Positions 21,223 through 31,997 of a stretch of 64,000 nt of DNA are shown piece by piece. The translations under genes and the position numbers were made by a program. The number at the start of each line of letters is the position of its first letter. Within the stretch, counting starts at the first letter, position 1. The stretch is from Lytechinus variegatus (Eukaryota; Echinodermata; Echinoidea; Temnopleuroida; Toxopneustidae): the NCBI RefSeq assembly GCF_018143015.1, contig NC_054757.1, forward strand, positions 8,566,001 through 8,630,000. The letters run 5' to 3'. The notes under the pieces are model-generated. The model was not told the origin of the DNA, searched no databases, and saw nothing but the letters and a program-made list of their open reading frames with translations.

Positions 21223-23172
21223 CTACAGTGCTGATCGTGGACCAGGGCCGTCAGGACTATGTTGCACAGGTGTGTATCTATCCATTGTTTCTTGGAGAAT
21301 GGACTTGTAGGCTTCGTAGGCAACCACCGTTGCATGAAGCCCATACAAGGTGACAAAAGGTTCGAGCAGAGTACAGATCGTACTTCCTCCAATCTCGCCA
21401 TAAAATGCCTTCTGAAAGTACCATGTGTTTATGATGATGACACTCTCAATGAGCCAGCGAATTCCGTTGAAACAGGTTATGTAGACGAGACACGTCAAGG
21501 TCCAGTTGATTTCACAAATATTCATCATGCGAATCCCCTGCACTTGTAGCAGGAAGGATGTAACCTTCCATATCATGAGGATGATTACCAGAGAGTAAAT
21601 GATAGCGTAGATGGACACCGCTTTAAGATGGCTGTGATTGGGTTCCGTTGGGTCGCTAAGAAGGAGACCGCTCCCTGCCGCAAGACGCATGATACAATGA
21701 CAGAAGATTCCCATAGAACAAAGTAAGAGCAGGACATCATGAGCTTCAACCTTCCTTGGGGAAACGGGTGTGAATGTCTCCCGCGAGTGACGGGAGACGT
21801 ACGAGCTGTGCATATACAAGATGAAGAAAGGAAGAATGAATAAGATGTCTGCGCTCCACCCTATTTCGAGTTTGTATTGAAAGTGGTTTTTGAAAGGGTC
21901 AACTATCTCGATGTAACAACTGAATATGAAATACACGAGGCACAACGAGGTTGAAAGAATCCAGGCCTTCCCGAGGCTCTTCTGGAGGTTTTTTATGAAC
22001 GGATGCAACGAGGCGTTTCTCCCATCCTGACGTCGGGTCATGAACGCTTGACAGTTGAGGACACTGGTCTTGATGCGGGTAATGCAGCTATCACCTTGGA
22101 AGATGTCTCTCTCAGACGCATGAGCTCTGGTGATACGAAGAGAATATTTGAACACGAAGGATTTCCACACGTTCCACAGAATACACAGAGCAACTATGGC
22201 ACATTCTGTCTTGAATGGATCTAACATGGTCAACGCAGTTTGTCCTACTTTAGTAGCAAGAGTATTTGGGCCGCATGGTCCACTGGCCATGCCAGAGGGT
22301 ATCAAGGATACGTTGGGAGTGTTGTAAAGTAAACTGATTGGACCAGCTATCTTATAAACAGCTATCCACGCTCCTCCGGACACTAGTAATACCATAGTGT
22401 ATATGTTCTCTTTTGTTGTGACAAAGACTGCATCATAGTAGTTTACAGCGAACTGCATCGACACGGGTATGAAAACTAGATATATGATGCTTTGGATGCA
22501 TACCGAAATCATCAAAATCGTACGGTCGTCTCTTCCAAGGAGATAACATGTCAGATTGGAAACCCAGAACAATACTACGTGGAGCGTTGTGAAAATCAGT
22601 ATTACCCCGAATATCTTGAGAAATAATGTACTCCTTTGGCTATATCTGTAATCAATCAAGGGACGATACTGGGGGAACATTCCTGATGACTGCACGCTGG
22701 CATCGACTGATTCATTTAAAGAAGAGAGTGCGTCTGTCCGCATTTCATCCTGGTAACTATGACCCCGAAGATTTCTGGAGACAGGATACTCATCAGAAAC
22801 ACAGGCGGTATTCAGGTTAAGTCTTCGGGTATCTACACCTCCTTGCATCTGGTCTATGTTCGATGGTTCTTTGCAGGTGGATAAACCGAGGTTGTAAGCA
22901 CAATGATTGCATCGCGTCGGCCATAGAATTGTCTGATTTTCATGGTATTTCCGCTTGTTCCTGATGAATCGAAGCATCTGAACGGTGATGATTAGGGAAG
23001 CACCCGACAGGCTTAACAAGCCGATGGCGTTTAGCAACTCTTGCAGGAAGGATGGCGTGTCCGGGCCAACGGGGAGAAGTGACACAAAGGTAATACTGAT
23101 TCCAGTGCTTGCTCCCAAACATAAAAACAAAATGCCACTCATCTCTGTGTCACTGCTTGGTAACTGATCCAT
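21223..23172 (-). CDS. otopetrin-like proton channel, second paralogue (intronless)
   Basis: Uninterrupted frame of 675 residues if begun at 23250. The start at 23172 is preferred because MDQLPSS aligns with the MDHQFAE start of the paralogue at 525 and has A at -3 and G at +4. A splice-acceptor-like TTTTTTATCAG ends at 23190, so the mRNA may begin near there and ATG 23187 is also possible. In 675-residue numbering, 12 hydrophobic helices lie near 36-58, 72-96, 206-233, 244-268, 282-303, 342-364, 427-447, 464-484, 504-531, 543-570, 582-605 and 624-647. Otopetrin landmarks are DPFKTECAIVALCILWNVW and EPFVTLYGLHATVVAYEAY. The Arg of the family YRxH motif is Gly here. It shares WPTxCxHCA after helix 2 and NYYDAVF with its paralogue but is otherwise quite diverged. 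Proton conduction is inferred from family. Confidence 0.86.
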   Translation of the reverse strand: MDQLPSSDTEMSGILFLCLGASTGISITFVSLLPVGPDTPSFLQELLNAIGLLSLSGASLIITVQMLRFIRNKRKYHENQTILWPTRCNHCAYNLGLSTCKEPSNIDQMQGGVDTRRLNLNTACVSDEYPVSRNLRGHSYQDEMRTDALSSLNESVDASVQSSGMFPQYRPLIDYRYSQRSTLFLKIFGVILIFTTLHVVLFWVSNLTCYLLGRDDRTILMISVCIQSIIYLVFIPVSMQFAVNYYDAVFVTTKENIYTMVLLVSGGAWIAVYKIAGPISLLYNTPNVSLIPSGMASGPCGPNTLATKVGQTALTMLDPFKTECAIVALCILWNVWKSFVFKYSLRITRAHASERDIFQGDSCITRIKTSVLNCQAFMTRRQDGRNASLHPFIKNLQKSLGKAWILSTSLCLVYFIFSCYIEIVDPFKNHFQYKLEIGWSADILFILPFFILYMHSSYVSRHSRETFTPVSPRKVEAHDVLLLLCSMGIFCHCIMRLAAGSGLLLSDPTEPNHSHLKAVSIYAIIYSLVIILMIWKVTSFLLQVQGIRMMNICEINWTLTCLVYITCFNGIRWLIESVIIINTWYFQKAFYGEIGGSTICTLLEPFVTLYGLHATVVAYEAYKSILQETMDRYTPVQHSPDGPGPRSAL

Positions 23173-23250
23173 TTTCCTACCAGACATGTCTGATAAAAAA
23201 ACCTGCACTATTACTTCAAGTATGCAGATAAACGCACCAACAGACCTCAA

Positions 23251-23789
23251 TATCCAATGCGAGGGCCAAGTTCTGAAACAAAAAGGTTCATCTATCCCTT
23301 GTGCTATGTGTTAGTGGGAAGTTGGTGTGTTTGTCGAATTGCTAGGAGAGGAATTACTCTGTGCTGTAAAGTGTTCATATATGATTTTTGAAAAAGAACA
23401 AAAGTCGAACAGAACTACCCAATACTAATGACATTTTATGATCTATAGGCTAGAAATAATGGATTGCGAAACTAGATTTACGACGAATGATAATTCAAAA
23501 GTCTTTGTAAACAATGTGGCTGTTATTATGACTTTGAAGATATCTATTTTTAATCCGGTTTAGTTTTCAATTTACTTTTGGGGCTTATGTTTAATCATTA
23601 AGTAAGTAGGCCTATTAGTGACATATTTTATAAACTCTAATGGGAGAGAATTTATGGGCAATAAAAAGTATAATTACAGTTGCCTCTTGAAACAAGGTCA
23701 TTGTTTAGGGCGAAACAAACATACACACCCACACCTTATACGCCATTGCTCACATATTATACATCCGAAGGCACACTCTCGTGGCTCGC
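23251..23789. other. 5' flank of second otopetrin-like gene
   Basis: AT-rich upstream region on the - strand gene's 5' side. It probably contains a leader exon and promoter, but no clear TATA box or donor was chosen. No other gene seen. Confidence 0.4.
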
Positions 23790-24163
23790 TCCCCCTCCCT
23801 CTATATCTCCCTACTTCTATTTCTTTCGCCTTTTTATTATGCTCTCCCTCCCCCTCTCGACTTCTATTTCTTTCGCCTCTTTATTTTGCAATCCCACTCT
23901 TACCCCCTTATATTCTCCCCCTTTCTCTCTCTCTCTACTTCTATTTCTTTCGCCTCTTTATTTTGCAATCCCGCTCTTACCCCCTTTTATCTCTCTCTCT
24001 CTCTACTTCTATTTCTTTCACCTCTTTATCATGCTCTTCCTCTCTCTCTCGACTTCTATTTCTTTCGTCTCTTTATTTTGCAATCCCGCTCTTACCCCCT
24101 TTTATCTCTCTCTCTCTACTTCTATTTCTTTCGCCTCTTTATTATGCTCTCCCTCCCCTCTCG
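23790..24163 (+). repeat. CT-rich satellite, left part
   Basis: Repeats of CTTCTATTTCTTTCGCCTC plus TTATTTTGCAATCCCGCTC, TACCCCCTT and CTCTCTCT tracts. It alternates with a shorter variant containing TTATTATGCTCTCCCTCC. All three frames stay open because the repeat lacks stops; these are not genes. Confidence 0.85.
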
Positions 24164-25892
24164 ATTTTATTTATTTATTTATTTATTCAGTTTTATTTAA
24201 AAACAGGGTAGTCCTTTCAGAGCCCAAAGGCCTGCTTTACAAAGGAGCCCTGTATAGATTTACAAAATAATGAAATACAAATAATATAAAGTAAAATACA
24301 GTACACAGTCAAAATTACATGACATATCAATGATATCACATTAAATGAATCAAAACAAAAATTAAAAACCTAGATTCAAATCAAGACAGTTTAAAAGACG
24401 AAACAAAAACATAGAAATAAAGGAAATTAGTTTAAAAACGTGTTGACTAAACTTAAACTAATAAAATCCATAAATAAGTTATAAAATTGACAATTTAAAA
24501 GACAATGAAAAGTAATAATATAAAATGGCATAAGCAGGTAGCATACAAGTACAAAAGAGATTAAAAGGGTAAAATGAAACAAACAAAAATACACAGAAGT
24601 ATCACAAATACAAAAAAAAAACAAAAAGACCAACAAAAAAAGGCACGATAACATTAAAACAAAAAACAAAGTAAATTAACCTCATGGCAAAAGACTATAA
24701 ATAGGACCAGTACATGCGTTAAAACAATAAAGAGAGTGGCCTGATTTGATTTTTAAACATTTGGAGTGAAGTTGCCGTGCGTATATGAGTCGGTAGATTA
24801 TTATAGATATTTGGAGCGATGTAAGAAAAAGATCTCTTTTTAAATTCAGTCCTAGGTTTCGGAATAAATAAAGGACTTAGGGTAGAATGACGAGTAACAT
24901 AAAAGAGTGGTCGGTTACAGGCAAAAGATTCTAAATAATGTGGGGCTAGATTATTGAGTATTTTGAATACGAAAATAGAGTAGTGGTAATTGATGCGAGT
25001 TTCAATACTTTGCCATTGAAGATTGTTTAAAAGGATATCCTTTGGGGTACGATAGTCTGCACTGAGGACTAATCTAGCATATCTGTTTTGTGTCCTCTGT
25101 AATTTGAGCAAATCTTTCTTTTTACACTTACCCCAAACAACCGAACAATAATCTATATGTGGGAGAACAAGAGCGTGGTAAAGGTGCTTGAGAATGCGTC
25201 TATTCAAGTAACATTTAATCCTTCTAATGCATGCAATAGCCCGGTTGATTCTATTAGTTAGATTAAAGATGTGCGGTGTCCAACTTAGACTTTGGTCAAG
25301 GGTTACCCCTAAATATTTAATATCAGAAACATTCTCAAGGTATTCTCTTCCGTGAAAGATGTTCATACTTAGATTCTTTGTTTTATGTTTCGTCCCAAAA
25401 ACCATCACTTTGGTTTTCTTTGCATTGATTTCCATATTATTTATTTTAAACCATTTGCACAGTAAATCATAATGTTTTTGTAATTTTTTCTGAGTGCTTT
25501 TTGAATTATTTCCTTTACAAAACAGAGCCGTGTCGTCAGCGTAAAGTGCAATTTTGATTTGATTACTAAATTTCAAGTTACAAATATCATTTAGAAATAA
25601 ACAAAACATCAGGGGGCCCAAAATTGACCCTTGCGGCACACCTGAATAGATCTGTAAAAAATCACTCTGGACGCCTTGAAACGAGACACACTGCTGTCTA
25701 TCTGTTAGGTATGATGAGAACCAGTCTAATTCGACCGATGTTATACCATAATATGGCATTCTTGATAACAATATTTCGTGAGATATTACGTCGAAGGCTT
25801 TTTTCAGATCAAGGAATATTGCACCTGTTATTAAGCCACAATCAATATTATTTAACAGGTAGTCAGTTATTTCAATTAAACAAGTTGCGGTT
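24164..25892 (-). mobile_element. 5'-truncated LINE inserted in the satellite
   Basis: A non-LTR retrotransposon fragment that splits the CT satellite (left 23790-24163, right 25893-26135). The 3' side on the - strand ends in AATAAATAAATAAATAAAA, as in CR1/Jockey-like elements. The 5' end is cut inside the reverse transcriptase. There is no obvious target duplication; about 10 bp of the satellite unit appear missing at the junction. Confidence 0.88.
24719..25890 (-). CDS. reverse transcriptase, N-terminally truncated (LINE ORF2)
   Basis: The frame is open from the satellite junction at about 25890 to the stop at 24719, roughly 388 residues. The longest frame with a start-like codon begins at 25771. 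Recognisable motifs in order are FLDLKKAFDVI (catalytic motif A), GVPQGSILGPLMFCLFLND (motif B region), LYADDTALF (YADD, motif C), NAKKTKVMVFG, then KYLGVTLD and the C-terminal SFSYIAPNIYNNLP region. The endonuclease and the start of the RT domain are missing, so the copy cannot move by itself. The lack of stops suggests a fairly recent insertion. Confidence 0.88.
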
Positions 25893-26135
25893 TCGTCTCT
25901 TTATTTTGCAATCCCGCTCTTACCCCCTTTTATATCTCTCTCTCTATACTTCCTTTTTCTTTCGCCTCTTTATTATGCTCTCCCTCCTCTCTCTCGACTT
26001 CTATTTCTTTCGTCTCTTTATTTTGCAATCCCACTCTTACCCCCTTATATTCTCCCCCTTTCTCTATCTACTTCTATTTCTTTCGCCTCTTTATATTTCC
26101 AATCACACTCTTTCCCCCTTATATATATTTTTCTC
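25893..26135 (+). repeat. CT-rich satellite, right part
   Basis: Continuation of the satellite at 23790-24163 in the same orientation, starting within a unit at TTTCGTCTCTTTATT. Confidence 0.8.
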
Positions 26136-26299
26136 TCTTCTCTGGATTTCCCTATCACATTTTTCTCTCATTCTGATAAGAATCATTAAAATACCAATAA
26201 ATATAAGCCTGTCAAAAGTCAGCCACTGAAGAAGAAAACAAACCAGAAATGAAAATTATTCCAATTTTGGCGACAGGACAAAAACCAAACTAAACATCT

Positions 26300-26595
26300 T
26301 AAATCTGTCATCATCATATTATTATTATTACTTAATATCCCGGGCTTAATATTTTGTACTGCGCTTTTCCCATTAGGCCCAAATAATTTAATTAAAAACT
26401 ACAAAGTACGAGAGAGATGAGCTTTTAATGACTTTTTGAAAATTGCTAATGTTGGAGACTGTCTAATTGTTAGTGGCAGGTCGTTCCAGGATTTTGAAGC
26501 CGACACTGTATAAGTTCTTTCACCAGCTAATGTACGAGTTTATGAATATGTGAGGCGAAGGTAATCACTGGCCGACCTAAGTGCTCTAGTTGGTG
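26300..26595 (-). mobile_element. LINE 3' relic (RT C-terminus)
   Basis: Reading the - strand from 26592 gives PTRALRSASDYLRLTYS, an in-frame stop, then AGERTYTVSASKSWNDLP and FKKSLKAHLS. This is the characteristic C-terminal tail of CR1-type reverse transcriptases. A short ATT-rich tail follows toward 26320. It is a different family from the element at 24164-25892. Confidence 0.75.
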
Positions 26596-27227
26596 TATAC
26601 AGATTCAATCACAATGGATTGTGTGATATATCAAATCAAATGAATATAAAATGACCTATCATTTCAATTTCTAAAAATTGCATGTTTCCTCTGGAAAAGC
26701 AATACTTGTATTAGTGAAAGGGAAACAGACGAGACAATTATCCCAGATATTTTCAATGTTTGGTTTTAACATTTATTGCATTTTTAATAATTACTAATAG
26801 GAATGGAAATTAGAATCATACATTATCAACATGATTACACAAATATAGGATACAAGGAAAACATCTCTTCATTTCATTTATTATTAGTTCATACAACCAG
26901 AAAATGAAAGACAAGAATTTCATGTGATCAATACAAAGATCATCAATGTATAAATAAAAAAAGAATGAGATGACAAGGAAGAACCTCTCTATATCAATGC
27001 TAAAAATACAAAGTTATATTTTCAACAGATATTAAAAAACACGCAAGTGTGTTTTCATTAGAGTGCAAATGAATAGCCTCATCACTGTTCTATAATCTTG
27101 AAGCGAAATTTTCAAATTCTTAATCCACTGTACCGCAACAATCTTTTTTGAGTCCAAGATATATTTTAGACATATCATTTAGTACTGGTTTGGCTTTAAT
27201 AAAGACCCTGCTTTCTTAGACATACTG
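26596..27227. other. intergenic DNA
   Basis: AT-rich, no recognised feature. Confidence 0.4.
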
Positions 27228-27537
27228 GCCCGTATTCTGAAGTCGGGTTTAACTTAAACTCAGGTTTAAAGTTGTGGTTTAAGTATGGATGGCCAATTGT
27301 TACATAAATCGCCAACAATAGAGATGTCATATTTCAGCTCATTTGGCTCTCAAAATTATTCATAATTGTGAAGGAAGTATAAATAGATGATTGCCTTCAC
27401 CATCGATGAATCAGGAAAGAACACGGTGAACATAAGAAACACACAGCTTAATAAAAATATTGACACTTTTGGCTTTATATAATTTTAGTACAGAGTTAGA
27501 CTATGGTCTAAGTTAAACCTGACTTCAGAATACGGGC
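27228..27537. mobile_element. MITE with GCCCGTATTCTGAAGTCGGG ends (copy 2)
   Basis: Second copy of the element at 12453-12760, similar in length and with the same termini. ACTG lies at both flanks. The right arm is more diverged than in copy 1. Confidence 0.85.
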
Positions 27538-28547
27538 CACTGGGCTTTGGAAGAAATTTACTTGCAATCAATTTGAAATTGTGACTAAAATCATAGAACA
27601 CAATTGACTACACTACAATCATATGGTCCAACAAACAAACCATCATTGCTAGACAGAAAACTCGGTTTGGAACCTAAAATTGATATGCAAGTGATTGCAC
27701 CTTTCTTGCATTAAAAGATCAGATTTTTCGCTCCAAAATTCAAATTGAAGCCCGTACAGAATTCAAATTCATCTTGAAACTTTCATAAGACAATTTTAAA
27801 GATAAATGTTTGTCATAATCTATTCTTAATCTCTAAATTGTCTTTTGATAAAGCTCATAGACATAGTCACAGTCCATTATTTCTTAATAGTAAAAAACAT
27901 GTGATGTTGCATGAACTGTGCATTAACTTTTAGATATGAAGGATATTTTATTTGAAAATCACTTTTAAATACAGAAAAATCAGAGGTGAATAACTTGAAA
28001 TTTTGTTTGGTATTAAATTTCCTGGATTAAGGGATTTCTTTTTGAAAGGCAAGTTAATCCCAAGTGACCCAAATAAAGATATGCAAATATTAACTTAAGA
28101 AGTTATATTTCATGTATAAAAAATAAAATAGGATCATCATGTCATTTTAAGTTGAAATTAACTAGTCTTTAGGTGAATATCACCTGGTGTCATGATATTT
28201 ATAAACATTCTTACTTTATTTCAGAAAGTATAAATATAACAGAAATATAAAAGAATTAAACATATACATGTAATAGTAAAGAGAAGGAACATGGAAATAC
28301 AAAATGATATTTTTTAGCATGATTTAAATAGCACTTCATTGTAGTGTCTTTGGATCTTAACTGCAATTATGAAGATACAAATGCCTCAATTCAGAAAAAC
28401 TACAAAGGAAAAATGAGGTGAATATATAGTAAAAAATAAGATACAGAGGAAAAAAAGACATAACAGGAATAGAATAAAGCCAGCATTTTATGCAGTCACA
28501 TCATGATTTACATGTAAAGCCCAAGTTGAATAAAATCACACATCCTC
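27538..28547. other. intergenic DNA
   Basis: Strongly AT-rich. No domain-bearing frame, repeat or RNA gene recognised. Confidence 0.4.
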
Positions 28548-28870
28548 AAGGATCTACAATTCCCACATAAGGATCTACAATTCCCGCATAAGGATCTACA
28601 ATTCCTGCATAAGGATCTACAATTCCCGCATAAGGATCTACAATTCTCGCATAAGGATCTACAATTCCCGCATAAGGATCTACAATTCCCTCATAAGGAT
28701 CTACAATGCCCGCATAAGGATCTACAATGCCCGCATAAGGATCTACAATTCCTGCATAAGGATCTGCAATTCCCGCATAAGGATCTACAATTCCCGCATA
28801 AGGATCTACAGTTCCCGCATAAGGGTCTACAGTTCCCGCATAAGGATCTACAATTCCCGCATAAGGATCT
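28548..28870 (-). repeat. 21-bp minisatellite (GGATCTACAATTCCCGCATAA)
   Basis: About 15 units of exactly 21 bp with scattered substitutions. Because 21 is a multiple of three, the - strand stays open and would encode a GIVDPYA heptad repeat for about 109 residues. No start context, signal or flanking exon supports translation, so it is listed as a repeat. Confidence 0.9.
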
Positions 28871-29089
28871 ACCATTCCCGGATAATGCCAGCATGATGCG
28901 GGGCAGTCCAGGAATTATTGCCCCGGATTGAATGCCGACGAGTGCTGATGACTGTACACACAGTATCAACATGTCATCTACCATTCCCGGATAATGCCAG
29001 CATGATGTGGGGCAGTCCAGGACATTATTGCCCCAGACTGAACGCCGACGAGTGCTGATGACTGTACACACGGTATCAACATGTCATCT
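28871..29089 (+). repeat. 109-bp tandem duplication
   Basis: Two copies starting ACCATTCCCGGATAATGCC at 28871 and 28980, about 95% alike. Both end in ATGTCATCTAC. They directly follow the 21-bp minisatellite and share its ATCTACCATTCC phrase. Confidence 0.85.
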
Positions 29090-29345
29090 ACATAATGGAT
29101 CTACATGGACCATGGCAGAAGAGCACAGCATCTACAAGAACCATCAGCGCGTCAACTTGTACCAACATGGCAGCTACTTGGATTGCTCTGCAAACACAGC
29201 TGTCCACAGATGGCGTCGGATGTTTTTGACCTCCACAAAACTGCCAGTTGGTCTTCTGGACGTCCATGAACCTACACAGACCTCCAAAGGCGTCTACAGG
29301 GATCTCTCCCCCGGATCTCGTCCAGGGTGGTCCGGCGTCGACATG
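29090..29345. other. GC-richer segment beside the minisatellite
   Basis: Clearly richer in G and C than its surroundings and open in both directions (113 residues on +, about 100 on -). On the - strand a TGTAGA(T/C)(G/C)C phrase recurs, suggesting decayed relatives of the 21-bp unit. No domain recognised. It could be the edge of an old exon or simply repeat-derived. Confidence 0.35.
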
Positions 29346-29978
29346 TGACTGGGACTTTAAATTACTTTGGCAAGAATATGTGTGATTGTCATTAGCATGC
29401 TTCATGTACATAGCTATTGCCTTTCATATCTGACATCTTGACCTTGAAATTAAGACAAAAAATATTTACAAAGCAATTATAACCCCCCCCCAAAAAAAAT
29501 ATACTGACAGATCATTATGGAAGAAAATACATTTACATGGTTCTACACATGTTGTTTACACCCCCCCTCGCCAACAACAATTACACACAAAAAAATGAGG
29601 CTGTACTATTCAGCACTAATATCCTGTAAAATCATGAACCAGTTTTACAAGTTGATTCCCTTGAGACTTTGACAAAGCACCGATCCTTATTACTAAGTCT
29701 CTTGAAGAGGCTTCAATGCATTAGTCTAGCTTCTTACTTCTAATCATTAACATAACATTCATCAAGTAACATGACGAGAACAAAACAATCGTGTGGCAAG
29801 AAAAAATCTAAAGAACCGAAATCTTAATCTGGGTCTTCGGTTTACATTCATCTTTGAGCAGTCATAAACACAAAGACCATCTCTAAAGATGGAAACATAT
29901 TTTTCTAAATAGAACAGGACTACATAAAAATGGTGTTACATTTAGCTTTTTGACCACTCCTGAGGTATCACTTTGGTG
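29346..29978. other. intergenic DNA
   Basis: AT-rich with short C runs. No feature recognised. Confidence 0.4.
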
Positions 29979-31075
29979 AACAAGTGGAATGCCTCTGGCC
30001 GTCTCACCTGCATCACGCGGTTCAATATAGCAGCAGTGCTGACTTTGAATACTACTCTAACTCGCACAAGATGTTCAGTGATACATGGTTACTCTTATGT
30101 CCACTTTTTATGAACTAGACCAATAAACTTACAGAGATATGATGGTTATTCAACAAAAAACCCAACATGGCCAAAGTTCATTGACCTTACATGACCTTTG
30201 ACCTTGATCATGTGACCTGAAACTCGAACAGGATGTTCAGTGATACTTGATTACTCTTATGTACAAGTTTCATGAATCAGATCCATAAACTTTCAAAGTT
30301 ATGATGGTAATTCAACAGATACACCCAATTCGGCCAAAGTTCATTGACCTTTGACCTTGGTCATGTGACCTGAAACGCGCACAGGATGTTTAGTGATACT
30401 TGATTACTCTAATGTCCAAGTTTAACGAACTAGACCAATAAACTTTCAAAGTTATGATGGTAATTCAACAGATACCCCCGATTCGGCCAAAGTTCATTGA
30501 CCCTAAATGACCTTTGACCTTAATCATGAGACCTGAAACTTGCACAAAATGTTCAGTGATGCTTGATTACTATTATGTCCAAGTTTCATGAATCAGATCC
30601 ATAAACTTTCAAAGTTATGATGGGAATTCAACAGATATCCCCAATTCGGCCAAAGTTCATTGACCCTAAATGACCTTTGACCTTGGTCATGTGACATGAA
30701 ACTCATGCAGGATGTTCAGTGATACTTGATTAACCTTATGTCCAAGTTTCATGAACTAGGTCCATATATTTTCTAAGTTATGATGACATTTCAAAAACTT
30801 AACCTCAGGTTAAGATTTCGATGTTGATTCCTCCAACATGGTCTAAGTTCAATGACCCTAAATGACCTTTGACCTTGGTCATGTGACATGAAACTCTAAT
30901 AGGATGTTCAGTAATACTTGATTAACCTTATGGCCAAGTTTTATTAACTAGGTCCATATACTTTCTAAGTTATGACATCATTTCAAAAACTTAACCTCAG
31001 GTTAAGATTTGATGTTGACGCCGCCGCCGTCGGAAAAGCGGCGCCTATAGTCTCACTTTGCTTCGCAGGTGAGAC
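29979..31075. mobile_element. tandem-repeat element with GTCTCACCTGC ends (copy 1)
   Basis: Begins GAACAAGTGGAATGCCTC, then GTCTCACCTGCAT at 30001. It ends GCAGGTGAGAC at 31065-31075, the exact complement. Inside are five to six ~155-190 bp units with ATGTCCAAGTTTCATGAAC, CAAAGTTATGATGG and TGACCTTTGACCT. A CGCCGCCGCCGTCGG patch lies near the right end. A shorter copy is at 46368-47110. It has no coding capacity, so is presumably mobilised in trans. Confidence 0.8.
30192..30875 (+). promoter_or_regulatory. five perfect DR1 nuclear-receptor sites
   Basis: TGACCTTTGACCT, the complement of AGGTCAAAGGTCA, occurs at 30192, 30345, 30508, 30671 and 30863, one per repeat unit. This is the ideal DR1 site recognised by HNF4, RXR and PPAR-type receptors. 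Occupancy is unknown. Confidence 0.5.
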
Positions 31076-31555
31076 AAAAACAATTGTAAATGGCAGAATT
31101 TCCGCACTACATGAATTATGATCAAATTATTTGCAGCATGATTTTGATTTACTTAAGCTTTGCAAATCTAAAGATATTTTCAATTTATAGGACAACTGCA
31201 GCACACAAAGAGCAAACCTGTAAAGCACAATATCTGCAGTAACTCAGTACAGTGGATCAGCACAAATATTGTAAAAACAGACTCCAAAATTTACAATTTC
31301 CAATGAATAAAAAACACATTAGCAAGAAAATCCTATTGAACAACAAATGATGCACACATCTCGATGGGAGATATTGAATTAATCTAACAGTAACTTTTCC
31401 ACCCCCCCCCCCTCTACCTTCACATACAAATTAACTTTACTGACCCTGATCCAAGGAAGCATTCTTTATACTGATATTAGCATTGGTCCCAATAATTTCC
31501 AAGCTTGTACTATAGACATATCACAAAACAATGCTGTGCAGGAAAACATACATGT
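31076..31555. other. intergenic DNA
   Basis: AT-rich with a C run at about 31402-31411. It may include GGPS1 3' UTR, whose end was not located. Confidence 0.4.
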
Positions 31556-31860
31556 ACAGCTGTTGTGGCTCAGTGGACAAGTTGCTGGACTTTAAACCAC
31601 AAGATCTGGGGTTCAAATCCCACTGATGGACGCACGTCGTTTGGCAGGGCATTTATCTACATTTGCCGCTCTTCACCCAGGTGTAGCAAATGAGTCCCGG
31701 TAGGAAAGAATTCTTTAAATGCTCAACACTCAAGCCAGTGACTGAAGCCTATGCAGTGTATCCATTTACCCTTTCCTTTAGCACAGCTACATGTGATGCC
31801 CAGTGAAACACATTTTGTTCCTCAGATAGGATGTCAAATAGTGATCCTCAGTGGATGAAT
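31556..31860 (+). mobile_element. tRNA-derived SINE (family B, copy 1)
   Basis: The head GTTGTGGCTCAGTGGACAAG contains an A box, and GGGGTTCAAATCCCAC a B box at tRNA spacing. The body has CTTCACCCAGGTGTAGCAAA and CCCGGTAGGAA. Relatives lie at 56633-56890 (full) and, as fragments, at 36175-36305 and 45880-46085. Confidence 0.75.
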
Positions 31861-31997
31861 GTCCACCTTACATTACAACAAATTGCTTTTATCAGGTCCT
31901 ATAGTATAGTGGGGGAAAGCAAAGGTGAGATTGTCTATCTTCACACCTAGGTCAGGTATACCTGAGGCAACGGGTGGTTCACTTCTTGCCTGCTGCA

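Noticed and set aside
23618..24270. Three frames of 139-197 residues on the + strand
   Set aside because: Same CT satellite read in three frames; no domain or start evidence.
28546..28875. 109-residue GIVDPYA repeat protein on the - strand
   Set aside because: Explained by a 21-bp minisatellite; no flanking exon or start context supports translation. Kept only as a finding.
31556..31640. Possible tRNA gene
   Set aside because: A and B boxes are present but the acceptor stem does not pair, and a longer repeat body follows, so it is a SINE. The same holds for 31998, 33185, 16335 and 56633.
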